Source of the DNA: Papio anubis
Taxonomy: Eukaryota; Chordata; Mammalia; Primates; Cercopithecidae
DNA: 64,000 nt
Assembly (NCBI RefSeq): GCF_008728515.1
Contig: NW_022166925.1
Coordinates: forward strand, 62,001-126,000
Direction: 5' to 3'
The translations under genes and the position numbers were made by a program. Positions 34,297 to 46,400 of this stretch are shown here, in pieces. The first letter of the stretch is position 1. Each line of letters starts with the position of its first letter. The notes under the pieces are model-generated. The model searched no databases and was not told the origin of the DNA. It saw only the letters and a list, made by a program, of their open reading frames with translations.

Positions 34297-37025
34297 TGAA
34301 CGAATTTGCGAAGGTACATTCGGGAGCACATTAAGGCTTGTGGGGAAATAGCAGATATCTTCAGATAATAACTGGAGAGAAGCTTTCTGAGAAACTGCTT
34401 TGTCATGTGTGCATTCCACTCTAGGAGTTATATCTCTTTTCTCACAAGGCAGTGTTTGAACTCTGTTCCTGTGAAACTAAAAATGTGATATTCGGAGCAT
34501 ATTGAAGACTATGGTGCAAATTGAAAATCGTCCAATAAAACCCGGAAAGAAGCATTCCAAGAAACTGCTCTCTGATATGTCCATTCTTTTCACAGAATTA
34601 AAGCTTATTCTACATTTACCAGTTTGGAAAGTCTGTCTTTGAGGATTCTGCAAAAGGATATTAAGTGGCGACGGGGGGCCTGTGGTGAGCAAGGAAACCC
34701 TTTGCATTGAAAAATGGAGAGAAGCTTTCTGAGCAACTGCTTTGTGATGTGTGTATTCACCTCATAGAGTTACATCATTCTTTGGAATGCGCAGTTTGAA
34801 ATCACTCTTTCTGTGGAACCTGAGAAAGGACATTTGGGAACGCTCTTAAGAATGTGTTGAAAAAGGAATACCCTCCGATAAAACCAGAAGGAAGCTTTCT
34901 GGGAAATTGCTCTGTGTCATGTGAATTCCACTCACACAGTTAAGCTTCTGTTTTCATTGAGCTGCATTCTAACACTGTTTTAGATTAGACAGCTTAGGGA
35001 TACTTGGGAACGCTTTGAGGCTTATGGTGAAAACTGAAATTTCTTCAGATAGAAACTGGAGAGAAAATTTCCGAGGAGCTGCTTTGTGACGCATGCATTC
35101 CACTCACAGAGTTACACTTTTCTACTCATAAAGGATTGGGGAATCCCGTTTGGAGGGAAAGCTACCAGGGGACATTTGGGAGTATATGGATGGCTATGCT
35201 GAAAAAGTTAATATCCTCAGACAAAAATTGGAAAGAAGCTTTCTGTGAAACTGCTTTGTGATAGATATGTGTATTCATCTCAATAGATAAACTTTCTATT
35301 ACGCAGTTTTGAAACTGCATCATGGATGGACTCACGAAGGGACATTTGGGAGCACATTCAGGACTGTGGGGAAATAGGAGATATCTTCAGATAAAAACTG
35401 GAGAGAAACTTTCAGAGAAACTACTTTGTGATGTGTGTATTGGTCTCATAGAGTTATACTATTGTTTGGATTGAGCAGTTTGAAATCACTGTTTTTGTGC
35501 CATCCGAGGAAGGACATTTGGGAAGGCTCCTTAGAATACAGAGAAAGAAATATCCCCAGGTAAATCCAGAAGGAAGCTTTCTGCGAAACTGCTCTGTGTC
35601 TTTTTAATTCCTCTCACTCAATTTCACCTCTCTTTTCATTGAGCAGTTTTCTGACCCTGTTTATGTTTAGCGTGTGAAGGGATATTTGGGGCCACTTTGA
35701 GGCTTACATTGAAAAAGGAAATATGTTCAGACCGACACTGGAGAGAAACTTATTGAGGAACTGCTTTGTGACGTGTGCATTCCACTCACAGTGTTATACT
35801 TCTCTTCTCACACAGCATCGGGGAAACCCTTTTGGAGAAAAAGGTACCAAAGGATATTTGGTAGCATATTGATGCATATGGAGAAAGGAGAAATAGCCTC
35901 AGACAAAAACTGGAAAGAAGCTTTCTGTGAAACTACTCTGTGCTATGTGTATTCACGTCACATAGATAAAGTTTTCTTTACATTACACTGCTTGGAAGCT
36001 CTGTCATGGATGGATCCATGAAGGGACATTCAGGAGCACATTCAGGACTATGGTGAAAGAAGAAATATCTAAAGTAAAACCAGGAAAGAAGACTTCTGTG
36101 GATCAGATTTTTGTAATGTTAATTCACCTCACATAGATAAAGCTTTCTTTACCTTATGCAGTTTGAAAACACTGTCATGGATGAATTGATGAAGGGATCT
36201 TCGGGAGCACATTCAGGACTATGGGGAAAGTCGAAATATCTTCTGACAAAAACTGGAGAGAAGCTTTCTGAGAAAATGCTTTGTGATGTGTGCATTCCGC
36301 TCAGGGAGCTAGATCTCTTTTCTCATAAGGCAGTGTTTGGACACTGTTCCTGTAAAACCGAAAAACTGATATTTCAGAGCGCATTGAGGACTATGGCAAA
36401 AACTGAAATATCCTCAAATAAAACACAGAAAGAAGTCTTCCAAGAAACTGCTCTCTGATATATGTTTTCACATCACAGAGTTAAAACTTACTCTACATTG
36501 CCCAATTTGGAAACTGCATCTTTGAGGAATCTGTGAAGGGATATTAAGTGGCGCCCAGAGGACTGTGGTGAGCAAGGAAATGTCTTCCCTTGAAAACTGG
36601 AGAGAAGCTTTCTGAGCAACTGCTTTGTGATGTGTGTATTCATCTCGTAGAGTTAAATCATTCTTTCGATTGAGCAGTTTGAAATCACTGTTTCTGTGGA
36701 ACCTGAGAAAGGAAAAATGGGAACGCTCTTTAGAATATGCTGAAAAACAAATACCTTCAGATAAAAACCAGAAGCAAGCTTCCTGTGAAACTGTTCTGTG
36801 TCGTGTGAATTCCTCTCGCCCAGTTAAGCTTCACTTTTCGTTGAACAGTTTCCTAACACTGTTTATATTTAGCGTGTGTAGGTATATTTGGGAACACTTT
36901 AAGGCTTACAGTGAAAAAGGAAATATGTTCTGATAGAAACTGGAGAGAAGGTTTCCGAAGGGCTACTTTGTGACGTGTGCATTCCACTCACACTGTTATA
37001 CCTCTCTTCTCATACAGCATCTAGG

Positions 37026-37040
37026 AAACCCTTTCTGTGA
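37026..37040 (+). other. E-to-F deletion junction in family 2
   Basis: CTAGGAAACC of E runs into CTTTCTGTGAAACTG of F. CCTTT would normally be followed by TGGAG in E, so most of E is missing. A short CTTT microhomology is possible. Confidence 0.6.
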
Positions 37041-38654
37041 AACTGTTCTTAGATATGTGTATTCATCTCACATAGATAAATCTTTCTCTACATTTCACAG
37101 CTGGGAAACCCTGTCATGGATGGATCCATGAAGGGATATTCGGGAGCACATTCAGGACTATGGTGAAAAAGGAAATATCTTCAGATAAAAATTAGAAACA
37201 AGCTTTCTGTGAATCTGCTTTTGGCTCTGTTTATTTATCTCACACAGATAAAACTTTGTTTATATTACTCAGTTGGAAACTCTGTCATGGATGGATCTGC
37301 GATGGGATATTTGAAAGCACATTCAGGCCTATTGCGAAAAAGGAAATATATTCAGATAAAAACTGGAGAGAAGCTTTCTGAGAAACTGCTTTGTGATATG
37401 TGTATTCCACTCAGAGAGTTATACCACTTTTCTCATAAGGCAGTGTTTGAACACTGTTCTTGTAACACAAAAAAGTGATATTTGGGAGCGCATTGAAGAC
37501 TATGGCTAACAGTGATATATCCTCAAATAAAACCCAGAAAGAAGCATACCAAGAAACTGTTCTTTATATGTCCATTCTTTCCACAGAGTTAAAGCTTACT
37601 CTACATTTCCCTGTTTGGAAAGTCTGTCTTTCAGGATTCTGCAAAGGGATATTAAGTGGTGACCGGGGGCCTGTGGTGAGCAAGGTAATGCTTTCCGTTG
37701 AAAACTGGAGAGAAGCTTTCGGAGCAACTGCTTTGTGATGTGTGTATTCATCTCATAGAGTTAAATCATTCTTTGGAATGCGCACTTTGAAATCACTGTT
37801 TCTGTGGAACCTGAGAAAGGACATTTGGGAAAGCTCTTAAGAATGTGCTGAAAAAGGAATACCCTCCTTTAAAAACCAGAAAGAAATTTTCTGGGAAATT
37901 GCTCTGTATCACGTGAATTCCACTTACACAGTTAAGCTTCTGTTTTCATTGAGCTGCATTCTAACACTGTTTTAGCTTAGTCAGCTAAGGGATACTCGGG
38001 AGCCCTTTGAGGCTTATGGTGAAATCGGAAACATCTTCAGATAGAAACTGGAGAGATTTCCGAGGAGCTGCTTTGTGACGTATGCATTCCACTCACAGTT
38101 ATACTTTTCTTCTCATAGAGGATTAGGGAATCCCATTTGGAGAAAAAGCTACCTGGGGACATTCAGGATTATATGGATGGCTACGTTGAAAAAGTTAAAA
38201 TCCTCAGACAAAAACTGGAAAGAAGCTTTCTGTGGAACTGCTTTGTGATAGATATGTCTATTCATCTCACATAGATAAAACTTTCTTTCTATTACGCAGT
38301 TTGGAAATTCAGTCATGGACGGATCCACGAAAGGACATTTGGGAGCACATTCAGGTCTATGGTGGGAAAGGAGTTAGCTTCAGTTGAAAACTGGATAGAA
38401 GCTTTCTGTGAAACTGCTCTGTGCTATGTGTATTCATCTCACCTAGATAAAGCTTTCTTTACATTACGCAGCTTGGAAACTCTGTCATGGATGGATCCAC
38501 GAAGGGCCATTCGGGAGCACATTCAAGACTATGGTGAAAAAGGAAATATCATCAGATAAAAACTGGAGAGAAGCTTTCTGAGAAACTGCTTTGTGATGTG
38601 TGCATTTCACTCAGGAAGATATACCTCTTTTCCCATAAATCAGTGTTTGAGTAT

Positions 38655-38672
38655 TGTTCATGTGAAAGCCTC
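38655..38672 (+). other. A-to-D deletion junction in family 2
   Basis: The A words GAGTATTGTTCATGTGAAA continue as GCCTCTCTTTTCACTGAGC, the middle of a D monomer. The second half of A, all of B and C and the start of D are missing. Confidence 0.6.
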
Positions 38673-41600
38673 TCTTTTCACTGAGCTGGTTTCTAACCCT
38701 GTGTATCTTTAGCATGTGAAGGGATATTTGGGAACACTTTGAGGCTTGTGGTGAAAAAGAAAATATGTTCAGACCGAAACTGGAGAGAAGCTTTCTGAGG
38801 AACTGCTTTGTGATGTGTGCGTTCAAATTGCAGTGTTATACCTCTCTTCTCATAGAACATTGGGGAAACTGTTTTGGACAAAAAGGTACCAAGTGATATT
38901 CAGGAGCATGTTGATGCCTATTGTGAAAAAGGAAATAGCCTCAGACAAAAACAGGAAAGACGCTTTCTATGAAACTGCTGTGTGATATGTGTATTCATCT
39001 CACATAGATAAAGATTTCTTCACATTAGGCAACTTGGAATCTCCGTCATGGATGAATCCATGAAGGGATATTCGGGATCACATTCTTGCCTATGGTGAAA
39101 AATGAATTATCGTCAGATAAAAACTGGAGAGAAGCTTTCTGAGAAACTGCTTGATGATGTGTGCATTCCACTCAGGGAGTTATACCTTTCTTCTCATAAG
39201 ACACTGTTTGAACACTGTTCCTGTAAAACTGAAAAAGTGATATTCGGAGCACATTGAAGACTATGGTGAAAAGTGAAATGTTGTCCAATAAAACCCAGAA
39301 GAAAGCATTCCAAGTAATTGCTCGCTGATATGTCCATTCATTTCACAGAGTTAAAGCTTACTCTACATCTCTCAATTTGGAAAGTCTGTCTTTGAGGATT
39401 CTGCAAAGGGATATTAAGCAGCAACTGGAGGCCTGTGGCAAGCAAGGAAACCTCTTCCATTGAAAATTGGAGAGAGGCTTTCTGAGCAACTCTTTTGTGA
39501 TATTTGTATTCATCTCATAGAGTTAAGTCATTCTTTGGGTTCACCAGTTTGAAATCAGTTTCTGTGGAATCAGAGAAAGGACATTTGGGAATGCTCTTTA
39601 GTATATCCTGAAAAAGAAATAACCTCAGATAGAAACCAGAAGGACGCTTTCTGTGAAACTGCTTTGTGTAGTGCAAATTCCACTCACACAGTTAAGCTTC
39701 TGTTTTCATTGAGCAGTATTCTAACACTGTTTTTGTTTAGTCTGTGAAGGTATATTCAGGAGAGCTATGAGGCTTATGGTGAAAAAGGAAATAACTTCAG
39801 GTAGAATCTGCAGAGAAGCTTTCCGAGGAGCTGCTTTGTGATGTGTGCATTCCACTCACAGAATTATACCTTTCCTGTCATAGAGGATTGGGCAATCCCT
39901 TTTGGAGAAAAAGCTACAACGGGACATTTGGGAATATATGGACAGCAATGGTGAGAAAGGAAATATCTTCTGAGAAGAACTGGAGAGAATCTTTCTGTGA
40001 ACTGCTTTGAATAGATACATTTATTCATCTCACATAGATAAAATCTTCTTTCTATTACGCACTTTTGAATCTGCGTCATGGACGGATTTGCAAAGGGACA
40101 TTGTGGAGCACATTCAGGCCTACAGTGAAAAAGGAAATATCTTCAGATAAAAACTGGAGAGAAGCTTTCTGAGAAACTGCTTTGTGATTTGTGCATTCCC
40201 CTCAGGGAGTTTTTTTCTTTTCTCATAAGGCAGTGTTTGAACACTGTTCCTATAAAACCGAAAACGTGATATTTTAGAGCGCATTGAACAATGTGGTGGA
40301 ACGTGAAATATCCTCAAATAAAACCCAGAAAGAAGTGTTCCAAGAAACTACTCTCTGATATGTGCATTCATTTCACAAAGTTAAGATGACTCTACACTAC
40401 CCCCATTGGAAAGTCTGTCTTTGAGGTTTCTGGGAAGGGAGATTAAGTGGTGACTGGGATCATGTGGCGAGCAAGGAAATGTCTTCTGGTGAAAACTGGA
40501 GAGAAGATTTCTGAACAACTGCCTGTGATCTGTGTTTTTAACTCATAGAGGTAAATCATTCTATGGATTGAGCAGTTTGGAATCACTCATTCTGTGGAAC
40601 CTGAGAAAGGACATTTGGGAACGTTTTTAAGAATATGCTGAAAAAGAAATACCCTGCAATAGAAACCAGAAGGAAACTTTCTGTGACACTGCTCAAGGTC
40701 ACGTGAAGTTCACTCACACAGTTAATCTTCTGTTTTCATTGAGCAGTATTCTGACACTGTTTTACTTTACTCAGCTAAGGGATACTCAGGAGTACTTTGA
40801 GGCTGCCATGAAAACTTAAATATCTTCAGATATATAGTGGAGAGAAGATTTCTGAGGAGTTGATGTGTGACACGTGCATTCCACTCACAGACTTATACGT
40901 TTCTTGTCATAGAGGATTGGGGAATCCCTTTTGGAGAAAAGTCTACCAGGGGACATTCAGGAGTATATGGACGGCTATGGTGAAAAAGGAAATATCCTCA
41001 AACAAAAAGTGAAAAGAAGTTCCTGTGAAACTGCTTTGTGATAGATATGTGTATTCATCTCACATAAATGAAACATTCTTTCTATTACGCAGTTTTGAAA
41101 CTGCATCATGGATGGATTCGCGAAGGAATATTCGGCAGCGCATTCAGGTCTCTGGGGAAATAGAAGATATCTTCAGATAAAAACTGGAGAGAACCTTTCT
41201 GAGAAACTGCTTTGTGATAACTGTATTCCACTCAGGGAGTTTTGCCTCTTTTCTCATTGTTTGAACACTGTCCTGTAAAACTGAAAAAGTGAGATTTTGC
41301 AGCACATTGGAGACTATAGCGAAAAGTGAAACATCATGAAATAAAACCCAGAAAGAAGCGTTTCAAGAAACTGCTCTCTGAGGTTTTCATTCATTTCAGA
41401 GAGTAAAGGCATTCACTACGTTGCCCAGTTTGGAAACTCTGTCTTTGAGAAATCTGTGAAGAGATTTTCAATGGCGCCCAGAGGCTTGTGGTGAGACAGG
41501 TAATGTCTTCCGATGAAAACAGGACAGAGGCTTTTGGAGCAAATGCTTTGGGAAGTGTGTATTCATCTCATAGAGTTAAATCATTCTTTGGATTGAGCAG

Positions 41601-42688
41601 TTTGAAATCACTGTTTCTGTGGAACCTAAGAAAAGATATTTGGGAACACTCTTAAGAATATGCTGAAAAAGAAATGCCCTTCGATAAAAAACAGAACGAA
41701 ACTTTCTGTGAATCTGTTCTAGGTCACGTGAAGTCCACTCGCATAGTTAAGCTTCTGTTATCATTGAGCAGTATTATAACACTGTTTTAGGTTAGTCAGG
41801 TACAGGATACTCGAGAGCGCATTGATTCCTATGGTGAAAACGAAAATATCTTCAGATAGATACTGGAGAGATGATTTCCGAGGAGCTGCTTTGTGACATG
41901 GGCATTCCACTCACAGAGTTATAATTTTCTTCTCATAGAGGATTGGGGAATCCCGCTTGATGGAAAAGCTACCAGGGGACATTCAGGAGTACATGGATGA
42001 CTATGGTGAAAAAGGTATTATTCTCAGATAAAAACTGGAAAGAAGCTTTCTGTGAAACTGCATTGTGATAGATTTGTCTATTCATCTCACATAGGTAAAA
42101 CCTTCTTTCTATGACACAGATTTGAAACTGCTACATGGACAGATTAGCAAAGGGACATTTGGGAGCACATTCAGTCCTGTGCATAAATAAGAGATATCTT
42201 TAGATAAAAACTGGAGAGAAGCATTCTGAGAAAGGGCTTTGTGATATATATATTCCACTCAGGGAGTTATACCTCTTTTCTCATAAGGCAATGTTTGAAC
42301 ACTGTTCCTGTAAAACTGAAAAAGTGGAATTTTGCATTGCATTGAAGACTTTGGTAAAAATTGAAATATCGGGGAATAAAACCCAGAAAGAAGCATTCCA
42401 AGAAACTGCTCTCTGACGTGTGCATTCATTTCAGAGAGTTAACGCTTACACTACATTGCCTAGTTTGGAAACTCTGTCTTTGAGGAATCTGTGAAGGGAT
42501 ATTAAGTGGCGCCCAGAGGCTTGATGTGAGAAAGGTAACATCTTTTGATGAAAACTGGACAGAAGCTTTCGGAGCAATAGCTTTGTGATGTGTGTATGCA
42601 TCTCATAGAGTTTAATCATTCTTTGGATTAAGCAGTCTGAAATCACTGTTTCTGTGGAACCTGAGAAAGGACGTTTAGGAAAACTCTT

Positions 42689-42701
42689 AAGAATATGCTG
42701 A
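42689..42701 (+). repeat. Left target-site duplication of first Alu
   Basis: AAGAATATGCTGA in an alphoid C monomer, repeated exactly at 43001-43013. The site reads TT/AAGAA, close to the L1 endonuclease preference TT/AAAA. Confidence 0.93.
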
Positions 42702-43000
42702 GGCCGGGCGCGGTGGCTCAAGCCTGTAATCCCAGCACTTTGGGAGGCCAAGGCGGGTGGATCACGAGGTCAGGAGATCGAGACTATCCTGGCTAACATG
42801 GTGAAACACCGTCTCTACTAAAAATACAAAAAATTAGCCGGGCACGGTGGCAGGCGCCTGTTGTCCCAGCTACTTGGGAGGCTGAGGCGGGAGAATGGCG
42901 TGAACCTGGGAGATGGAGCTTGCAGTGAGCCGAGATCATGCCACTGCACTCCAGCCTGGGAGACACAGTGAGACTCCGTCTCAAAAAAAAAAAAAAAAAA
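42702..43000 (+). mobile_element. AluY, full length, plus strand
   Basis: A complete dimeric Alu beginning GGCCGGGCGCGGTGGCTCAA, with left arm, A-rich linker (AAAAATACAAAAAATTAG), right arm and a pure poly-A tail of about 18-20. It carries AluY-type positions (GAGATCGAGAC, GGAGCTTGCAGTGAGCC). Roughly ten differences from an AluY consensus, including AAACACCG, CTGTTGTCC and AGATGGAG, make it older than the second Alu. It is flanked by a perfect 13-bp target duplication, so it is a normal L1-mediated insertion. Confidence 0.97.
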
Positions 43001-43013
43001 AAGAATATGCTGA
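43001..43013 (+). repeat. Right target-site duplication of first Alu
   Basis: AAGAATATGCTGA, identical to 42689-42701; the first two A merge with the poly-A tail. Confidence 0.93.
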
Positions 43014-43063
43014 AAAAGAAATACCCTCTGATAAGACTTGAAGGAAACTTTCTGTGAAACTGC

Positions 43064-43118
43064 TCTAGGTCACGTGAAGTCCACATGACCTAGACACATG
43101 TCTGAGGATATATCCTCA
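43064..43118 (+). other. Fold-back rearrangement in a D/E deletion junction
   Basis: The left arm TCTAGGTCACGTG (43064-43076) and right arm CACATGACCTAGA (43082-43094) are inverted copies with one mismatch and a 5-base spacer. It is followed by the perfect 16-bp palindrome TGAGGATATATCCTCA (43103-43118). The segment 43082-43110 is an inverted patch made of the D start and the E tail; the rest of D and most of E are missing. This fits template switching or snap-back synthesis during repair. Confidence 0.75.
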
Positions 43119-43435
43119 AACAAAAACTGGAAAGAAGCTTTCTGTGAAACTGCTTTGTGATAAATATGTCTATTCATCTCACATAGATAAAACTTGCCTT
43201 CTATTACGCAGTTTTGAAACTGCGTCAAAAACAGATTCGCGAAGGGACATTCTGGAGCACTTTTAGGCCTGTGGGGAAATAGGAGATATCTTCAGATAAA
43301 AACTGAAGAGAAGCTTTCTGAGAAAGTGCTTTGTGATGTGTGCATTCCACTCAGTCAGTTATACCTCTTTTCTCATAAGGCAGTGTTTGAACCCTGTTCC
43401 TGTAAAACTGAAAAAGTGATATTTTGCAGCTCATT

Positions 43436-43446
43436 GAAGACATTTG
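43436..43446 (+). other. A-to-E deletion junction
   Basis: The A monomer words CATTGAAGACA are followed directly by TTTGAGAAAAAGCTACCAGG from the middle of E. The end of A, all of B, C and D and the start of E are missing. It lies about 330 bp from the fold-back junction, so both may stem from one event. Confidence 0.72.
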
Positions 43447-46400
43447 AGAAAAAGCTACCAGGGGACATTCAGGAGTACATGGACTGTTATGGTGAAAAAA
43501 GAAATATCCTCAGACAAAAACTGGAAAGAAGCTTTCTGTGACAATGCTTTGTGATAGATATCTCTATTCATCTCACATACATAAAACTAACTTTCTATTA
43601 CGCAGTTTTGAAACTGTGTCATGGACAGATTCCTGTAGAGACATTCAGGAGCACACACAGGCCTCTGGGGAAAAAGGAGATATCTTTAGGTAAAAATTGG
43701 AGAGAAGCTTTCTGAGAAACTGCTTTGTGATGTGTGCATTCCACTCAGGGAGATATACCTCTATTTTCATAAGGCTATGTTTGAACACTGTTTCTGCAAA
43801 ATGGAGAAAGTGACACTTTGCAGCGCCTTGAAGACTACGGCAAAGAGTGAAATATCCTGAAATAAAACCCAGAAAGAAGCATTCCAAGAAACTGCACTCT
43901 GATGTGGGCATTCACTTGAGAGTTAAAGCTTACACTAAGTTCCCAGTTTGGAAACTCTGTCTTTGAGGAATCTGTGAAGGGATATTAAGTGGTGCCCGGA
44001 GGCTTGTGGTGAGAAAGGAAACGTCTTCCGATGAAAAGTGGAGAGAAGCTTTCGGAGTAACTGCTTTGTGATGTGTGCATTCATTTCATAGAGTTAAATC
44101 ATTCTCTGGATTGAGCAGTTTGTAATCACTGTTTCTGTGGAACCTCAGAAAGGACATTTGGGAATGCTCTTAAGCATATGCTGAAAAAGTAATACCCTCC
44201 GATAAAAAACCAGAAGAAAACTTTCTGTGAAACTTCTCTAGGTCACGTGAATTCCACTCGCACAGTTAAGTTTCTGATGTCATTGAGCAGTATTCTAACA
44301 CTGTTTTAAGTCAGCTAAGGGATACTCGGGAGTGCTTTGAGGCTTATGGTGAAAATGGAAACATCTTCAGATAGATACTGGAGAGAAGATTTCTGAGGAG
44401 CTACTTTGTGACGTGTGCATTCCTCTCAGAGAATTATACTTTTCTTCTCATAGAGGATGGGGGAATTTGCTTGGAGAAAAAGCTACCAGGGGACCTTGGG
44501 GAGTATATGGATGGCGATGGTGGAAAAGAAAATATCCTCAGACAAATACTGGAAAGAAGCTATCTGTCAAACTTCTTTGTGATAGATATGTCTACTCATC
44601 TCACATAGATAAAACTTTCCTTTTATTATACAGTTTTGAAACTGCGTCATGGACGGATTCGCAAAGAGACATTCGAGAACACAATCAGGGCTGTGGGGAA
44701 ATAGGAGATATATTCAAATAAAAACTGGAGAGATGCTTTCTGAGAAACTGCTTTGCAATGTGTGCATTCCCCTCTGGGAGTTATACTTCTTTTCTCATAA
44801 GGCAGTGCTTGAACACTGTTCCTGTAAAACAGAAAAAGTGATATTTTGCAGTGCATTGAAGACTATGGCAAAAAGTGAAATATCCTGAAATAAAACCCAG
44901 AAAGAAGTGTTCCAAGATCCTGCTTTCTGACGTGTGCATTCATTTTAGAGAATTAAAGCTTACACTACATTACCCAGTTTAGAAACTCTGTCTTTGAGGA
45001 ACCTGGGAAGGGGTATTAAGTGGTGCCCAGAGGCTTGTGGTGAGAAACGAATCATTTTCCAATGAAAACTGGAGAGAAGATTTCAGAGCAACTGCTCTGT
45101 GATGTGTATATTCATCTCATAGATTTAAATCATTCTTTGGATTGAGCAGTTTGAAATCACTGTTTCTTTGGACCTGAGAAAGGACACTTGGGAACGCTCT
45201 ATAGAATATGCTGAAAAGGAAATAGTCTTCGATTAAAACCAGAAGGAAACATTCTGTGAAACTGCTATAGGTCACGTGAAGTCCACTCGCACAGATAAAC
45301 TTCTATTTTCATTGAGCAGTGTTCTACCGCTGCCTTTGGTTTGTCAGCTAAGGGATACTCGGAGGCGCTTTGAGGCTTATGGTCAAAACGGAAATATCTT
45401 CAGATAGATACTGGAGGGAATATTTCCAAGGATCTGATTTGTGACGTGTGCATTGCACTCACAGAGTTATATTTTTCTTCTCATAGAGGATTGGGTAATC
45501 TTGTTTGGAGAAAAAGCTACCAGGGGACATTCGGAATTGTATGGATGGCTATGGTGAAAAAGGAAATCTCCTCAGACAAGTATGGGAAAGAAGCTTTCTG
45601 TGAAACTGTTTTTCATAGATACGTCAATTCATTTCACATAGGTAAAACATTCTTTCTATTAGGCCATTTTGAAACTGTGTCATGGACGGATTCACGAAGG
45701 GACATTCGGGAGCACTTTCAGGCCTGTGGGGAAATAGGACATATCTTCAGACAAAAACTGGAGAGAAGATTTCTGAGAAACTGCTTTGTGATGTGTGCTT
45801 TCCATTCAGGGAGTTATACCTATTTTCTCATAAGGCTGTGTTTGAACACTCTTCCTGTAAAACTGAAAAAATGATATTTTGCAGCGCATTGAAGACTATG
45901 GCAAAAAGTGAAATATACTGAAATATAACCCAGAAAAAAGTGTTCCAAGAAACTGCTCTCCGACGTGTGCATTCATTTTAGAGAATTAAAGCTTACACTA
46001 CATTACCCTGTTTGGAAACTCTGTCTTTGAGGAACCTGGGAAGGGGTATTAAGTGGCGCCCGGAGGCTTGTGGTGAGAAAGGAATCGTTTTCCAATGAAA
46101 ACTGGAGAGAAGCTTTCGGAGCAACTGCCTTGTGATGTGTGTATTCATCTCATAGAGTTAAATAATTCTTTGGATTCAGCAGTGTGAAATCACTGTTTCT
46201 GTGTAACCTGAAAAAGGACATTTCAGAATGCTCTTAAGAGTATGCTGAAAAAGAAATACACTACAATAAACACCGGAAGGAAAGATTCTGTGGAACTGCT
46301 CTAGGTCAAGAGAAGTCCACTCGGACTATTAAGCTTATGTCTTCATTGAGTAGTATTCAAACACTGTTTTAGGTTAGTCAGCTAAGGCATACTCGGGAGC

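Larger units (their letters stand above)
15814..35400 (+). repeat. Alphoid higher-order repeat, family 1, middle block
   Basis: The A-F unit continues with A landmarks near 16028, 17062, 18092, 19126, 20160, 21190, 22221, 23257 and onward to about 34448, about 1,030-1,036 bp apart and nearly without gaps. This is the most regular stretch of the window. Exceptions are a family-2-like island at about 23390-24560, small D-monomer deletions near 26860 and 27840, and the E/F deletion at 34290. Monomers share the alphoid frame but differ strongly from each other in the middle third, while same-letter monomers of different units are clearly more alike, which defines a higher-order repeat. No genes or unique DNA are seen. 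Confidence 0.95.
35401..40590 (+). repeat. Alphoid higher-order repeat, family 2 (mosaic, often seven monomers)
   Basis: The monomers align to A-F but carry a consistent set of variants: C with GGAATATGGAGAAAGAAATA or similar, D with TGTTTATGTTTAGCGTG, E with CAGCATCGGGGAAACCC and GGTACCAA, F with TTTCTTTACATTACGCAGC and CATTCAGGACTATGGTG. The F-type monomer is doubled near 36000, 37050-37370 and 38240-38580. The part at 37900-38350 is family-1-like, so blocks are mixed. Deletion joins occur near 37030 (E to F) and 38665 (A to D). The block ends near 40590 where the C monomer turns family 1. No genes are seen. Confidence 0.85.

Noticed and set aside
36837..36851. CENP-B-box-like TTCGTTGAACAGTTT (also TTCGTTGA near 21699 and 25817)
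   Set aside because: Only the left half agrees with the core; the CGGG part is absent. It arises from a single change in the normal D-monomer word TTTCATTGA.
45682..45921. Recurrent open frame of about 79 codons across the F-A monomer junction, with a TGEK-like stretch that recalls zinc-finger linkers (also near 15878, 22071, 29257 and 44649)
   Set aside because: It repeats with the satellite unit, has no paired Cys/His zinc-finger pattern, and is broken in most units. It is a by-product of a repeat phase with few stops.
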